From Clostridiaceae bacterium (GTDB lineage: Bacteria; Bacillota; Clostridia; UBA1212; DUPL01): a stretch of 17,770 bases of DNA. The position numbers were made by a program, and so were the translations under genes. The notes beneath the pieces are model-generated. The model made no database searches. It was not told the origin of the DNA and worked only from the letters and a program-made list of their open reading frames with translations. The number at the start of each line of letters is the position of its first letter. Within the stretch, counting starts at the first letter, position 1. The DNA is taken from positions 1-17,770 of the forward strand of contig JAAYLF010000137.1 in NCBI GenBank assembly GCA_012522035.1, written 5' to 3'. Shown here piece by piece: positions 6,109 through 14,423 of this stretch.

Positions 6109-7431
6109 TTGAACATCAAACGTATAAGAAACAGTAATTTTTTCAGAGTATTCAACCTAAAAGATGACCTGGCAAAAGGAAGGACATCAATGCTTGTTTC
6201 CAGCATTATTGTCACCATCAACACCTTCCTGACGTCGGGTATTTTTCATACTGCTTTCCTTATTTCAAACGACATTGACATAGTAAAGGTGGGAATCATC
6301 TCATTTATTCCCTTCCTGGCAAATACTTTCAGCATTTTCTCACCCTTCATACTGGAAAGATTCGATAGAAGAAAAGGTATCCTCACTTTGGGACGCCTGT
6401 TGTACTACACTTTATATATTCTAGGTGTTACCCTTCTGCCACTGGTTGTGAAGGATCAGAATGCAAAAGTTGTATCTTTTGCAGTTATCGTATTTGTCTC
6501 AAATGTAATAAATGCCCTGACGGTTACAGGATATGCGGCCTGGCATGTAAACTTCATACCCAACAAGGTAAGAGCTGACTACTTAAGCTATATGCAAACC
6601 TTGTCGTATGTATTTACAGGCGTGGTTTTGATAGTCTCAAGCCTTGTGGCAGACAGATTAAGAGGTTCTGCATATGAAAATACAGTATTGTTTTCAATAC
6701 GCATTTTTGCATACATAATTGCAATTGTGGATGTGATTGTACTTTCACTTCCCAAAGAGTTTTCTTATGCAAAGAAAGTGAAAATCAAGCTCAAGAATGT
6801 ATTTGCACTGCCTTTTTCATACAAACCATTTATCTATACCATGCTCATAGCTTTTTCCTGGACCTTTGTTCAGAACCTTACATATTCCCTGCTCGATTAC
6901 TATCTGCTCAACGATGTAGGAGTTGAGTACATATTCATAAATGCGATAAACGCAGGCTATGCAATATTTCTTCTTGTATTCTCTAGATACTGGAAGAGAG
7001 TTCTGGCAAAACACAGCTGGTTAAAAACCTTTGGCATTGCAGGCATAATGCTTTCTCCCACCACATTTTTATACTCCTTTGCAACAAAAGCAACGTATAT
7101 TCCAATTATGCTGATAGTAAGGCTGTCCCAGCACTTCATCGGAGTTGGACTCAACCTTACCTTTGCCAACATGGTGTATGTTAACCTCCCCGAAGAAGAC
7201 AGGACAAACTATACATCCTTCCATCAGTTTGGATCAAACCTGTCAGCCTTTATGGGAATGCTTGCAGGCACCACTTTTGTTGCAATAACAAAAAACTTCG
7301 TTATTACCTTCGGCAACTTTGGCTTTACCAGCGTGCAGCAGCTGCTTGTAATTCAATCAGTCGGCCAGTTGCTGGTGGCTCTAATGGTATTAAAGCTTTT
7401 GCCAAAGGTTGAAGTTAATAACGAAGAATAG
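6109..7431 (+). CDS. Major facilitator superfamily transporter-like permease
   Basis: A 440-residue integral membrane protein with about 12 hydrophobic helices, arranged as two six-helix halves separated by a basic loop (about residues 215-230, KKVKIKLKN). This layout and the basic motif after helix 2 (ERFDRRKG) fit MFS carriers. The substrate cannot be told from the sequence. The start is TTG 6109 with AAGGA nine bases upstream. The first in-frame ATG lies at codon 28, inside the first helix region and without a ribosome site. It is the only plus-strand gene in this part of the window and has its own promoter. Its TAG stop abuts the nrdG stop codon on the other strand. No neighbour hints at what is transported; a drug or metabolite exporter is a guess. 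Confidence 0.8.
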   Translation: MNIKRIRNSNFFRVFNLKDDLAKGRTSMLVSSIIVTINTFLTSGIFHTAFLISNDIDIVKVGIISFIPFLANTFSIFSPFILERFDRRKGILTLGRLLYYTLYILGVTLLPLVVKDQNAKVVSFAVIVFVSNVINALTVTGYAAWHVNFIPNKVRADYLSYMQTLSYVFTGVVLIVSSLVADRLRGSAYENTVLFSIRIFAYIIAIVDVIVLSLPKEFSYAKKVKIKLKNVFALPFSYKPFIYTMLIAFSWTFVQNLTYSLLDYYLLNDVGVEYIFINAINAGYAIFLLVFSRYWKRVLAKHSWLKTFGIAGIMLSPTTFLYSFATKATYIPIMLIVRLSQHFIGVGLNLTFANMVYVNLPEEDRTNYTSFHQFGSNLSAFMGMLAGTTFVAITKNFVITFGNFGFTSVQQLLVIQSVGQLLVALMVLKLLPKVEVNNEE

Positions 7432-7450
7432 TCAATCTTTCGACTCTTTT
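7424..7450. terminator. Weak hairpin across the convergent MFS/nrdG stop codons
   Basis: 7425-7433 pairs with 7442-7450 with one mismatch and one G-T pair around an eight-base loop. It spans both stop codons. On the plus strand the 3' arm is T-rich but no long T-tract follows. It is the only terminator-like structure at this junction. Confidence 0.3.
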
Positions 7451-7953
7451 ATTATTCTGCCATCTTTCAAATACAAAAGTCTTTGGTTGGAACTGCCCCT
7501 GAACATCAGGTTCAGGCTTTTCTTTTCTATCACAAACGAACCGTCCACCAGGATGTCGGTAAGCTGAAGAAGCTTTCTTCCCGCTTCGTTCACAGCCTCG
7601 CTCTCATCCACACCTTCCAATATTTCTTCGTAGGTAAAACCGGTATAGGTCATCACATCAAGACCTCTTTCCTTGGCACCCTTTGCAAGCTCGCAGCAGG
7701 CATCAGGCTGCAGGAAAGGTTCTCCCCCCGACAGGGTTATGCCATCGAGGAGAGGATTTTCATCCAGCTTGTTTAGAATCTCATCTATTGAAACTATTTT
7801 GCCTCCGTCCAGATCCCAGGTTTCTTCATTGTGACATCCCTTGCAGTGCCTTTTGCATCCTTGGGTAAATACAACAAATCTGAATCCGGGGCCGTCCACA
7901 ATAGACTCTTCAATGATCCCAGCTATGCGAATTTTTTTATCTTGTGACATCAT
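7432..7953 (-). CDS. nrdG: Anaerobic ribonucleotide reductase activating protein, radical SAM
   Basis: Radical SAM activase that installs the glycyl radical on NrdD, 173 residues, the expected NrdG size. The 4Fe-4S motif CKRHCKGC supplies Cys33, Cys37 and Cys40. TLSGGEP (around residue 95) is the SAM-binding GGE motif. DGPGFRFVVFTQGC is the typical NrdG lead-in. The start is ATG 7953 or the adjacent ATG 7950. Either overlaps the 3' end of nrdD, so the two are translationally coupled. The stop abuts that of the convergent MFS gene. Confidence 0.95.
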   Translation of the reverse strand: MMSQDKKIRIAGIIEESIVDGPGFRFVVFTQGCKRHCKGCHNEETWDLDGGKIVSIDEILNKLDENPLLDGITLSGGEPFLQPDACCELAKGAKERGLDVMTYTGFTYEEILEGVDESEAVNEAGRKLLQLTDILVDGSFVIEKKSLNLMFRGSSNQRLLYLKDGRIIKESKD

Positions 7954-10291
7954 GTTTCACTCTGTCCCTGACTTCTGCACGCTTTGCATCGTTAAACCTG
8001 TCAAGAGTTCCTACGAGATATCCTGTAATTCTCCTTATTCTCTCTACAGGCACTGTATCATCCGTGCATTCCCTTTCGCACTTTGGGCAAGTGTCGTTTA
8101 TGATTCCCGTATAGCCGCATACCGGATCCCTGTCAACAGGATGATTGATGCTGCCATACCCGATACCTGCGTCATGCATTGCACGAATAATTTTCATAAA
8201 AGCTGCAAGATTCTTGGAAGGATCGCCATCCAGCTCCACATATGTTATGTGGCCTGCATTTGTAAGTTCATGATATGGAGCTTCAATCTGAATCTTTTTA
8301 AAAGCATTAATCTTGTAGTACACGGGAACATGGAAGCTGTTTGTATAGTATTCCTTGTCCGTTATTCCTTCAATAACTCCATATCTCTTTCTGTCCATTC
8401 TTACAAACCTTCCGGATAGACCTTCCGCAGGTGTGGCAAGAAGCGTAAAGTTCATCTTTCTCTTCTGGCTCTCTTCATCCACCCTGTTTCTCATGTGTCT
8501 TACAATCCTCAATCCCAGTTCCTGAGCCTCATCGGATTCACCATGGTGTTTGCCTATAAGAGCAACCAAAGTCTCTGCAAGCCCTATAAATCCTACAGAA
8601 AGGGTTCCATGTTTTAGAACTTCCCTTATCTCATCTTCATAGGAAAGCTTTTCACTATCCAGCCATACACCCTGCCCCATAAGGAATGGGAAGTTTTTAA
8701 CCTTTTTCCTTGCCTGTATCTCAAACCTCTCCATAAGCTGGTCTATAACCAGGTCCATCATTTTATCAAGAGATTCAAAAAACTTGTCAATATCGCCCTT
8801 GGCTTCTATTGCAAGCCTTGGCAGGTTTATGGAAGTGAAACTGAGATTGCCTCTGCGGGCAGAAATCTCCCTGTCAGGGTCATACACATTTCCAAGAACT
8901 CTTGTTCTGCATCCCATGTATGCAACTTCTGTCTCATAGTTCCCGGGCTTGTAGTATTTTATATTGAAAGGAGCGTCCTGGAACGCAAAGTTCGGAAACA
9001 GCCTTTTTGCACTCACTCTGCATGCCAGTTCGAACAAGTCGTAACTGGGGTCCTGTGGATTGTAGTTGATTCCATCCTTGACCCGGAAAATATGGATGGG
9101 GAAAACTGCAGTCTCACCATTGCCAAGACCGGCTTCGGTTGCCAGCAATACGTTCTTTATAACCATTCGGCCTTCCGGACTTGTATCCAGTCCATAGTTT
9201 ATTGAGCTGAACGGAGTTTGCGCACCTGCACGGCTGTTCATGGTATTCAAGTTGTGAATTAAAGCCTCCATGGCCTGATAAGTGGCATTGTCCGTTTCCT
9301 CATGAGCTTTTCTTGATGCAAATCTCTGGCATTTTGCAATTTCGTCAACAGTAAACAAACCGTACTTGTCAAGAGCATTAATCAAGTACTTTTGTTCCGC
9401 CTCGAAATATGCAGGTGACGACTCAAGTGAGGGGAAAAGTCCAGTCTCTTTTCGTATGCTCTCAATGCATTCACGCATGATTGGCTCTGTATCCACCACA
9501 TTGTCAAGATTTAATAGAAGCTCCAAAGACCTTACCATGTTTGCCCTGTATCTTTTTATGTAAGTCTTTCTGACACCATCTGCCATACCATAGTCAAAGT
9601 TTACAATGGATTGTCCGCCATGCTGGTCGTTCTGATTGGACTGGATCGCAATGCATGCAAGAGCCGCGTAGGACTGAATGTCGTTTGGAGTCCTTAAGTG
9701 GCCATGTCCTGTACTGAAGCCCTTTTCGAACATTTTTATCAGATCTATCTGACAGCAGGTGGTGGTTAAGGTCAGAAAATCAAGGTCGTGAATATGTATG
9801 TCTCCATTCTTATGAGCCTGGGAATGCTCGGGCTTTAGAACAAAGAGCTCGTAAAAATGCTTTGCACCTTCGGAACCGTACTTCAACATGGTTCCCATGG
9901 CAGTATCTCCGTCTATGTTTGCATTCTCCCTCTTTACGTCATTCTCTTTTGCCTCTTTGAATGTAAGGTCGGCAAAAGTATTCATGAGCCTGTTGTTCAT
10001 CTCTCTAATTCTTGTACGCTCTGCCCTGTACAGAATATATTTCTTGGCTATTTCCACATGGCCTTTATCCATAAGGACAAACTCCACCTTGTCCTGGATG
10101 AACTCAACAGTAGGTGTTTCACCATTTGCTTCTCTATCTATTATATCCACAACGCTGGCTGCAAGCTCAAACGCTCTTTCATAAGAAATGGGATTTGAAG
10201 AAGCCTGACCCGCTTTATATATCGCATTAATTATTTTTTCTATATTAAAAGGTACTTCTCTTCCGTCCCTCTTTTTTATAACAGTCAACAT
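7937..10291 (-). CDS. nrdD: Anaerobic (class III) ribonucleoside-triphosphate reductase
   Basis: Oxygen-sensitive glycyl-radical enzyme reducing ribonucleotides to deoxyribonucleotides for DNA synthesis, 784 residues. An ATP-cone allosteric domain (about 1-95, beginning MLTVIKKRDGREVPFNI) precedes the large ten-stranded barrel, which carries SRAGAQTPFSSINYG. Near the C-terminus are four zinc-site cysteines (725, 735, 738, 742) and the glycyl-radical site RITGYLVG, with Gly757 as the radical residue. The start is ATG 10291, seven bases after AAAGGAG. An in-frame ATG at 10309 overlaps the ribosome site and is rejected. nrdG follows with a 17-base overlap. Upstream are a consensus promoter and two NrdR-box-like sites, indicating repression when deoxynucleotides are plentiful. 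The protein appears intact. Confidence 0.96.
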   Translation of the reverse strand: MLTVIKKRDGREVPFNIEKIINAIYKAGQASSNPISYERAFELAASVVDIIDREANGETPTVEFIQDKVEFVLMDKGHVEIAKKYILYRAERTRIREMNNRLMNTFADLTFKEAKENDVKRENANIDGDTAMGTMLKYGSEGAKHFYELFVLKPEHSQAHKNGDIHIHDLDFLTLTTTCCQIDLIKMFEKGFSTGHGHLRTPNDIQSYAALACIAIQSNQNDQHGGQSIVNFDYGMADGVRKTYIKRYRANMVRSLELLLNLDNVVDTEPIMRECIESIRKETGLFPSLESSPAYFEAEQKYLINALDKYGLFTVDEIAKCQRFASRKAHEETDNATYQAMEALIHNLNTMNSRAGAQTPFSSINYGLDTSPEGRMVIKNVLLATEAGLGNGETAVFPIHIFRVKDGINYNPQDPSYDLFELACRVSAKRLFPNFAFQDAPFNIKYYKPGNYETEVAYMGCRTRVLGNVYDPDREISARRGNLSFTSINLPRLAIEAKGDIDKFFESLDKMMDLVIDQLMERFEIQARKKVKNFPFLMGQGVWLDSEKLSYEDEIREVLKHGTLSVGFIGLAETLVALIGKHHGESDEAQELGLRIVRHMRNRVDEESQKRKMNFTLLATPAEGLSGRFVRMDRKRYGVIEGITDKEYYTNSFHVPVYYKINAFKKIQIEAPYHELTNAGHITYVELDGDPSKNLAAFMKIIRAMHDAGIGYGSINHPVDRDPVCGYTGIINDTCPKCERECTDDTVPVERIRRITGYLVGTLDRFNDAKRAEVRDRVKHDVTR

Positions 10292-10302
10292 AAGCAAGCT
10301 CC

Positions 10303-10318
10303 TTTCCATATTTTGTGT
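10303..10318 (-). promoter_or_regulatory. Second, degenerate NrdR box overlapping the nrdD ribosome site
   Basis: Minus strand ACACAAAATATGGAAA. The first half matches the NrdR consensus ACAC-N-ATAT-N-TTGT; the second half does not. It lies exactly 32 bases from the first box, the usual tandem spacing, and its end overlaps the ribosome site. Confidence 0.6.
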
Positions 10319-10324
10319 TTAAAT

Positions 10325-10353
10325 ATACTAGCACATACAATATATTGTGTCAA
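10325..10353 (-). promoter_or_regulatory. Sigma-A-type promoter of nrdD-nrdG
   Basis: Minus strand: a perfect -35 TTGACA (10353-10348), a 17-base spacer, and -10 TAGTAT (10330-10325). The first NrdR box fills the spacer and part of the -35, so repressor binding would block polymerase. Confidence 0.78.
10335..10350 (-). promoter_or_regulatory. NrdR box over the nrdD promoter
   Basis: Minus strand ACACAATATATTGTAT, a near-perfect palindrome matching the known NrdR recognition sequence throughout. NrdR is the Zn-ribbon/ATP-cone repressor of bacterial ribonucleotide reductase genes. Its gene is not in this window. Confidence 0.85.
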
Positions 10354-10368
10354 TACTTTTAACAGAAA

Positions 10369-12021
10369 TTAATTTTTAATTTTTTCAGCCTTCAGCAAAT
10401 CATACCGGCCAGTTACTTTGTTCTTCCTGGAATAGTCAAAAACATATAACTCATCTCCGACAAACCTGACATAATTGGTCACAGACTTGTCCACATTATT
10501 ATCCTTTGACAACTTCCTTCCCTTCCACAAATACTGAAGAGTCATCGGAGGATAGTTGGATGAATCCGACGCATGGTAGTCATACAGCATCAGGCGCGCA
10601 AACTCATCTTTTTTCTCAGGAAAATTCAAACTTACAAACTCAAACAGTATGTCATACAGCTCCCTTGACGAAATACTCCTAAAAAGATTGTTTGTCTTTT
10701 CAAAATACCTGGCAATCATCTCATACATGTCAAAGGGACTATCATAATACATGATAAGGTTCATTAGTGTTTTGCAAAATCTGCCTGAGTTGTAATACTT
10801 CTCGAGTATGAACTCAACCCTTTTCAGAACTGCCAGGTCGTCGTATGACATGTATCTGTTTGACAGAATTTCATAAGGTGGATGATTTGAAAACACATAA
10901 CCGTGTTTTTCAACCAAGTCATTCATCCTGGCCCCGGGAAGCAGCTTCAAAAAGCCTAGCTGAAGCTGATGGGAATAAAGAAGGTAGGCTTCATTGAAGG
11001 ACTTTTTGAAAACATCAAGAGTCTCATAGGGAAGTCCTGCAATAAGGTCAACATGCATGTGGATATTTCCAATGTTTATAATCCTCCTAATATTTTGAAA
11101 ACACCTTTCAAGATTTGTTTTCCTTACACTTTCCATCAAAGCCTTTTCATACGTTGACTGTATACCAGCTTCAAATTGAATTAATCCGGAAGGAGCTTTT
11201 TCCAACAAGTCAAGAGTCTCATCCGTAAACAAGTCGGCCCCAACTTCAAAATGAAAGTTGATGTCCACATCTTTGGCATTCTCTATGATATATGAGAAAA
11301 TATCGCATGCCCTATTACTGTCACAATTGAAGGTCCTGTCCACAAATTTGACCTGCTTTACACCTGATTTTATAAAAAAGGAAAGATCATCAAAAACCCT
11401 GTCCAGGTCAAGGTACCTGACTCCCCTTTCTACAGAACTCAAGCAATATGCACAGCTGTATGGACAGCCACGGGAAGATTCGTAATATATTATTCTATTG
11501 TCAAAACGCTTTATGTTTTCATCGTTGTATATAAATGGAATACTTGCAAGATCTAAAGCTTTTTCAGCAGTCACTATCTTTCCATCAATCGTGTATTCAA
11601 ATGGAAGTTTGACTTTCTCATTTCCGACAAGCAAAACCATAAGAGCGTAAAAAGCTCTCTCTCCTTCTCCCTGGACTACAAAATCATAAACAAGGTTGGT
11701 ATGTTCCGTTCCATAACCAACCTCGGGCCCTCCTATGATTATTTTACATTTGGGATCCACCTTCTTTATATCCTGCGTCAACCTGGATACATATGCCACA
11801 TTCCATATGTATACTGAAAAACCAATAACATCATATTTGTTTGTCAATATCTCATAAAGCACATTTTCATAAACATCATTTACCGTAAATTCCTTTATAT
11901 CTATTTCACCGATGTTAAAACCATATGTGTTCTCAAACTCCCTTGCTTGTGCGTATATGGACCAAACAGCGGGATTTGAGTGTACATATTTTGAGTTGAC
12001 AGCACAAAGAAGTGTTTTCAA
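10369..12021 (-). CDS. B12-binding-domain radical SAM protein, DUF4080-like
   Basis: A 550-residue protein with an N-terminal cobalamin-binding-type Rossmann domain (about 1-130, with IIIGGPEVGYG), then a radical SAM barrel whose cluster cysteines lie in RGCPYSCAYC (186, 190, 193). A long C-terminal region (about 390-550) looks like the DUF4080 extension of this family. The reaction is unknown; relatives are methyltransferases or other radical enzymes. The likely start is TTG 12021 (MKTLLCAVNSKYVHSN), eight bases after GGAGG. The ATG at 12036 lies on the ribosome site. It follows the AraC regulator by 23 bases and is probably co-transcribed with it. No terminator is visible before nrdD, so some read-through into nrdDG is possible. 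Confidence 0.85.
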   Translation of the reverse strand: MKTLLCAVNSKYVHSNPAVWSIYAQAREFENTYGFNIGEIDIKEFTVNDVYENVLYEILTNKYDVIGFSVYIWNVAYVSRLTQDIKKVDPKCKIIIGGPEVGYGTEHTNLVYDFVVQGEGERAFYALMVLLVGNEKVKLPFEYTIDGKIVTAEKALDLASIPFIYNDENIKRFDNRIIYYESSRGCPYSCAYCLSSVERGVRYLDLDRVFDDLSFFIKSGVKQVKFVDRTFNCDSNRACDIFSYIIENAKDVDINFHFEVGADLFTDETLDLLEKAPSGLIQFEAGIQSTYEKALMESVRKTNLERCFQNIRRIINIGNIHMHVDLIAGLPYETLDVFKKSFNEAYLLYSHQLQLGFLKLLPGARMNDLVEKHGYVFSNHPPYEILSNRYMSYDDLAVLKRVEFILEKYYNSGRFCKTLMNLIMYYDSPFDMYEMIARYFEKTNNLFRSISSRELYDILFEFVSLNFPEKKDEFARLMLYDYHASDSSNYPPMTLQYLWKGRKLSKDNNVDKSVTNYVRFVGDELYVFDYSRKNKVTGRYDLLKAEKIKN

Positions 12022-12044
12022 TAAAACAACCTCCATAAACTATA

Positions 12045-13115
12045 CTACAATTGCAAATTCAATCCACCCAGGTCATTCAGCATGGCATTTCTGTGCATCT
12101 TCCTGTATTTGTACGGGGTGGTGCCAATTTTTTGCTTGAACACCCTGTTGAAGTATGCAACATTGTCATAACCCACCTTTCCAGGTATGTCGCTAATCCT
12201 CATATTCGTTGTTGCAAGCAGATGACACGCCTCCTTCAACCTGGTAGTCTGCAAGATATTTACAAACGACATCCCGGTAAGTTTCTTTATATACTTGCTG
12301 AAATACGGCTCTGAATAATTAAAATGCCTTGCCACTTCCGACAAAGTGACAGTTGCATGGTTCCTCTGTATATACTCAAGAATACTGTGTACTACTTCAT
12401 TCTTCTCAGAAACCTCATCGTCGTAATCTTCCAGGTTTGCAAGGTAATTGAATATCGCTATAACAAAAGCTTTCTTGACAGGAAAACTGTTTCTTCCCTT
12501 GAAGGATTCTGAAATCAAAACAGCAAGAAGATTCCTAAGCGGAGCGTTATGAAGCGCATGAAACATAAGAAACTTCTTTTCTCCCAATGGATGCATGTAA
12601 AGATTCTGTTTTATAAATTTTATGAGCATGCTTCCTTTGGATATCTCATTTAAAAAATTATCGTCAAACAGAGATTTTTTCATTATTATATTGATAACAA
12701 CGCTGTCATCGCCCACCCAGAGCTTGTGAAATACATTTGGAGGAATCAGGCATATGTCCCCATCCGACATCTTGTACAGTTTGTTATCAAATGTGTTGTC
12801 AGCCTTTCCCTTTAAAATGTAAACCATCTCAAAAAAAGTATGGTCGTGAACTAAATCAGGACTGTATCTTGTATGCTTCCTGATAGTTATGTCATGCTTG
12901 TATCTATCAGCGAACAAGGTTCTTACCTGCAACTCCCCCAGATCCTCCTCGAAAACTTCCGTAAGAAGATACTTTCTCAAGTCACCTGCCATATTCAGCA
13001 TTTTTTGAAGTTTTTCCTTGTCGTGCCTGACTTCGTAATACGCCTTGTAAAATTTTTCAATCTCATCATATTCGATAAGATACTCGAAAGTGTCCGGCGG
13101 CGATGTATGAATCAT
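12045..13115 (-). CDS. AraC-family transcriptional regulator with cupin sensor domain
   Basis: A 356-residue regulator. The middle (about 83-135, HDHTFFEMVYILKGKA to GDICLIPPNVFHKLW) is a cupin fold that usually binds a sugar or small metabolite. The C-terminal 100 residues hold the paired helix-turn-helix DNA-binding domain (ILEYIQRNHATVTLSEVARH, then GYDNVAYFNRVFKQKIG and PYKYRK). The N-terminal 80 residues are helical and unassigned. ATG 13115 has AGAGG upstream and a consensus promoter at 13143-13171. Regulators of this type commonly act on carbohydrate-use genes nearby, and the GH99-like pair is the obvious candidate target. That link is inferred from position. Confidence 0.9.
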   Translation of the reverse strand: MIHTSPPDTFEYLIEYDEIEKFYKAYYEVRHDKEKLQKMLNMAGDLRKYLLTEVFEEDLGELQVRTLFADRYKHDITIRKHTRYSPDLVHDHTFFEMVYILKGKADNTFDNKLYKMSDGDICLIPPNVFHKLWVGDDSVVINIIMKKSLFDDNFLNEISKGSMLIKFIKQNLYMHPLGEKKFLMFHALHNAPLRNLLAVLISESFKGRNSFPVKKAFVIAIFNYLANLEDYDDEVSEKNEVVHSILEYIQRNHATVTLSEVARHFNYSEPYFSKYIKKLTGMSFVNILQTTRLKEACHLLATTNMRISDIPGKVGYDNVAYFNRVFKQKIGTTPYKYRKMHRNAMLNDLGGLNLQL

Positions 13116-13142
13116 TACAAAATCCTCTCTGTATTTTTATAT

Positions 13143-13171
13143 ATTATATCCTCATCGAAGAATATATTCAA
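13143..13171 (-). promoter_or_regulatory. Promoter of the AraC / radical SAM unit
   Basis: Minus strand: -35 TTGAAT (13171-13166), a 17-base spacer, and a perfect -10 TATAAT (13148-13143). The perfect 10-base palindrome GAATATATTC (13160-13169) overlaps the -35 and could be an operator. Confidence 0.7.
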
Positions 13172-13193
13172 CCGGACAAAAGCAGGATGACTC

Positions 13194-14264
13194 TCACCAC
13201 CCTGGAATCTCTTTCGTCTGGACCAATCCTTTGAACCCGCCTTCCCTTTTGACATCCGCTTCAGCCCTTGAACGTTTCAGCTCGATTATGAACAGCCCCT
13301 TGTCCACCGTATGTTTATATATCCTCTCCATGTCGTTGTAATGGGGCTGGGAAAGATTAATACCATAAAGCTTTGGAATCGTACTCATGTATTCTATGTA
13401 GTGGTCTCCTTTTCCACAGAAGTGTACAACACCTCCATCATAATGCTCAATTATCCTTGAGTCATAAGGCATTGCGAACTCCTTGTAAAACTCACCTGAA
13501 ATGTTCATTGCGCTGTCATTCCTAAGGAGTATCCTGCCTTTGAACATGCAGGTCCAGTGGGCATTTATGTCATCTGAATAATCATACATTTCAAACCATT
13601 TGTCCATAAACCTTACATACGTGTCAGTTATGAGCGAGAGCATGCCGTGAACGAGTTCGTCTTCATCATACATGGCATAAAACATCTCACATCCCCACAA
13701 CAGTTCACATATGTCAAGAGGACCCTGAAGGTCGGGATGATATACGTGTACATATTTGGATATCTTCGGATAATCCTTCATTACCTCCTTGTACACTTCC
13801 CCCATCTCAAACACTTTTTGACCAAACCCACCATATATGTCCGGAGTTCCTTTTTCAACCATCTCCCTTATCTTCTCCGTATCGTTTATGGCACGTGTGG
13901 TTGGAAGAGTGTTCATTTCATACGGCATCTCGACTATATCAGCACCAAACAGGGAGGACAGAATTCCAGTTCCGTAGTTGGTACGTACCGCAAGCACATT
14001 GTATGGAGTTCCCAGATTTAATGATACATTGTTGAACTCATACTGCAGCATCAGATCAAAGTCATTTATCGCATCATTAATATTAACCTTTCGTATGTCA
14101 ATATCCGGTTTTGATACCTTCTTCCTTCTCGGATAGAATATCTCCTCCGAAGACTGACCTCTGTAAAACTGACGCCACTGGTTTAGAAAGTCCTCTTCTA
14201 CTTCTTCATCAATTCTTTCTTCAATGTCGCTTAACAGTCTTCTTGCAGAGTCACTTATTTTCAT
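13194..14264 (-). CDS. Uroporphyrinogen decarboxylase / MtaA-like family protein
   Basis: A 356-residue cytoplasmic protein with the UroD-type barrel in its last 270 residues. Recognisable stretches are GPLDICELLWGCEMFYAMYD, then LRNDSAMNISGEFYKEFAMPY. It also has HFCGKGD with His281 and Cys283. The His-x-Cys pair is the first part of the zinc site of MtaA/MtbA-type methylcobamide methyltransferases. However, no Cys follows it, so the usual third ligand is missing. It is therefore unlikely to be the haem-pathway enzyme and may be a divergent methyltransferase or have another role. The start is ATG 14264 with GAGGTG upstream; the longer frame to 14336 lacks a ribosome site and overlaps the promoter. 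No corrinoid protein gene is nearby. It is divergent from the GH99-like pair and upstream of the AraC gene. Confidence 0.8.
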   Translation of the reverse strand: MKISDSARRLLSDIEERIDEEVEEDFLNQWRQFYRGQSSEEIFYPRRKKVSKPDIDIRKVNINDAINDFDLMLQYEFNNVSLNLGTPYNVLAVRTNYGTGILSSLFGADIVEMPYEMNTLPTTRAINDTEKIREMVEKGTPDIYGGFGQKVFEMGEVYKEVMKDYPKISKYVHVYHPDLQGPLDICELLWGCEMFYAMYDEDELVHGMLSLITDTYVRFMDKWFEMYDYSDDINAHWTCMFKGRILLRNDSAMNISGEFYKEFAMPYDSRIIEHYDGGVVHFCGKGDHYIEYMSTIPKLYGINLSQPHYNDMERIYKHTVDKGLFIIELKRSRAEADVKREGGFKGLVQTKEIPGW

Positions 14265-14295
14265 TTTTTTCACCTCAGACTGAGATATGCGTTCA

Positions 14296-14324
14296 ATTAT
14301 AGTACACGCATGATACAAATGCAA
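14296..14324 (-). promoter_or_regulatory. Promoter of the UroD-like gene
   Basis: Minus strand: -35 TTGCAT (14324-14319), a 17-base spacer, and a perfect -10 TATAAT (14301-14296). The -35 matches only its first three bases to consensus. Confidence 0.6.
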
Positions 14325-14335
14325 CACACACATCA

Positions 14336-14411
14336 AATAAAGTATAGGTTTTGGATAATTTGCTTACTGTTTTTTGTTCTATCAATAAAGTATAATAGCA
14401 AAAAAAGTATA
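14336..14411 (+). repeat. Direct AAAGTATA repeats upstream of the GH99-like pair
   Basis: AATAAAGTATA occurs at 14336-14346 and 14384-14394 in the same orientation, and AAAGTATA again at 14404-14411. The copies flank and overlap the putative -10 element. Direct repeats are the usual form of AraC-type sites, but the sequence is AT-rich. Confidence 0.3.
14391..14396 (+). promoter_or_regulatory. Candidate -10 element for the GH99-like pair
   Basis: A perfect TATAAT lies 28 bases before ATG 14424, with no good -35 at normal spacing. This is the pattern of an activator-dependent promoter. It lies inside a potential in-frame leader, so it matters for start choice. Confidence 0.5.
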
Positions 14412-14423
14412 AGGGAGAGCGTA

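Noticed and set aside
7841..8419. A 192-codon plus-strand frame opposite nrdG/nrdD
   Set aside because: It is antisense to the conserved ends of two well-supported genes; length alone is the only support.
14265..14336. Longer N-terminus for the UroD-like protein
   Set aside because: It overlaps the gene's own promoter and has no ribosome site; ATG 14264 has GAGGTG upstream.
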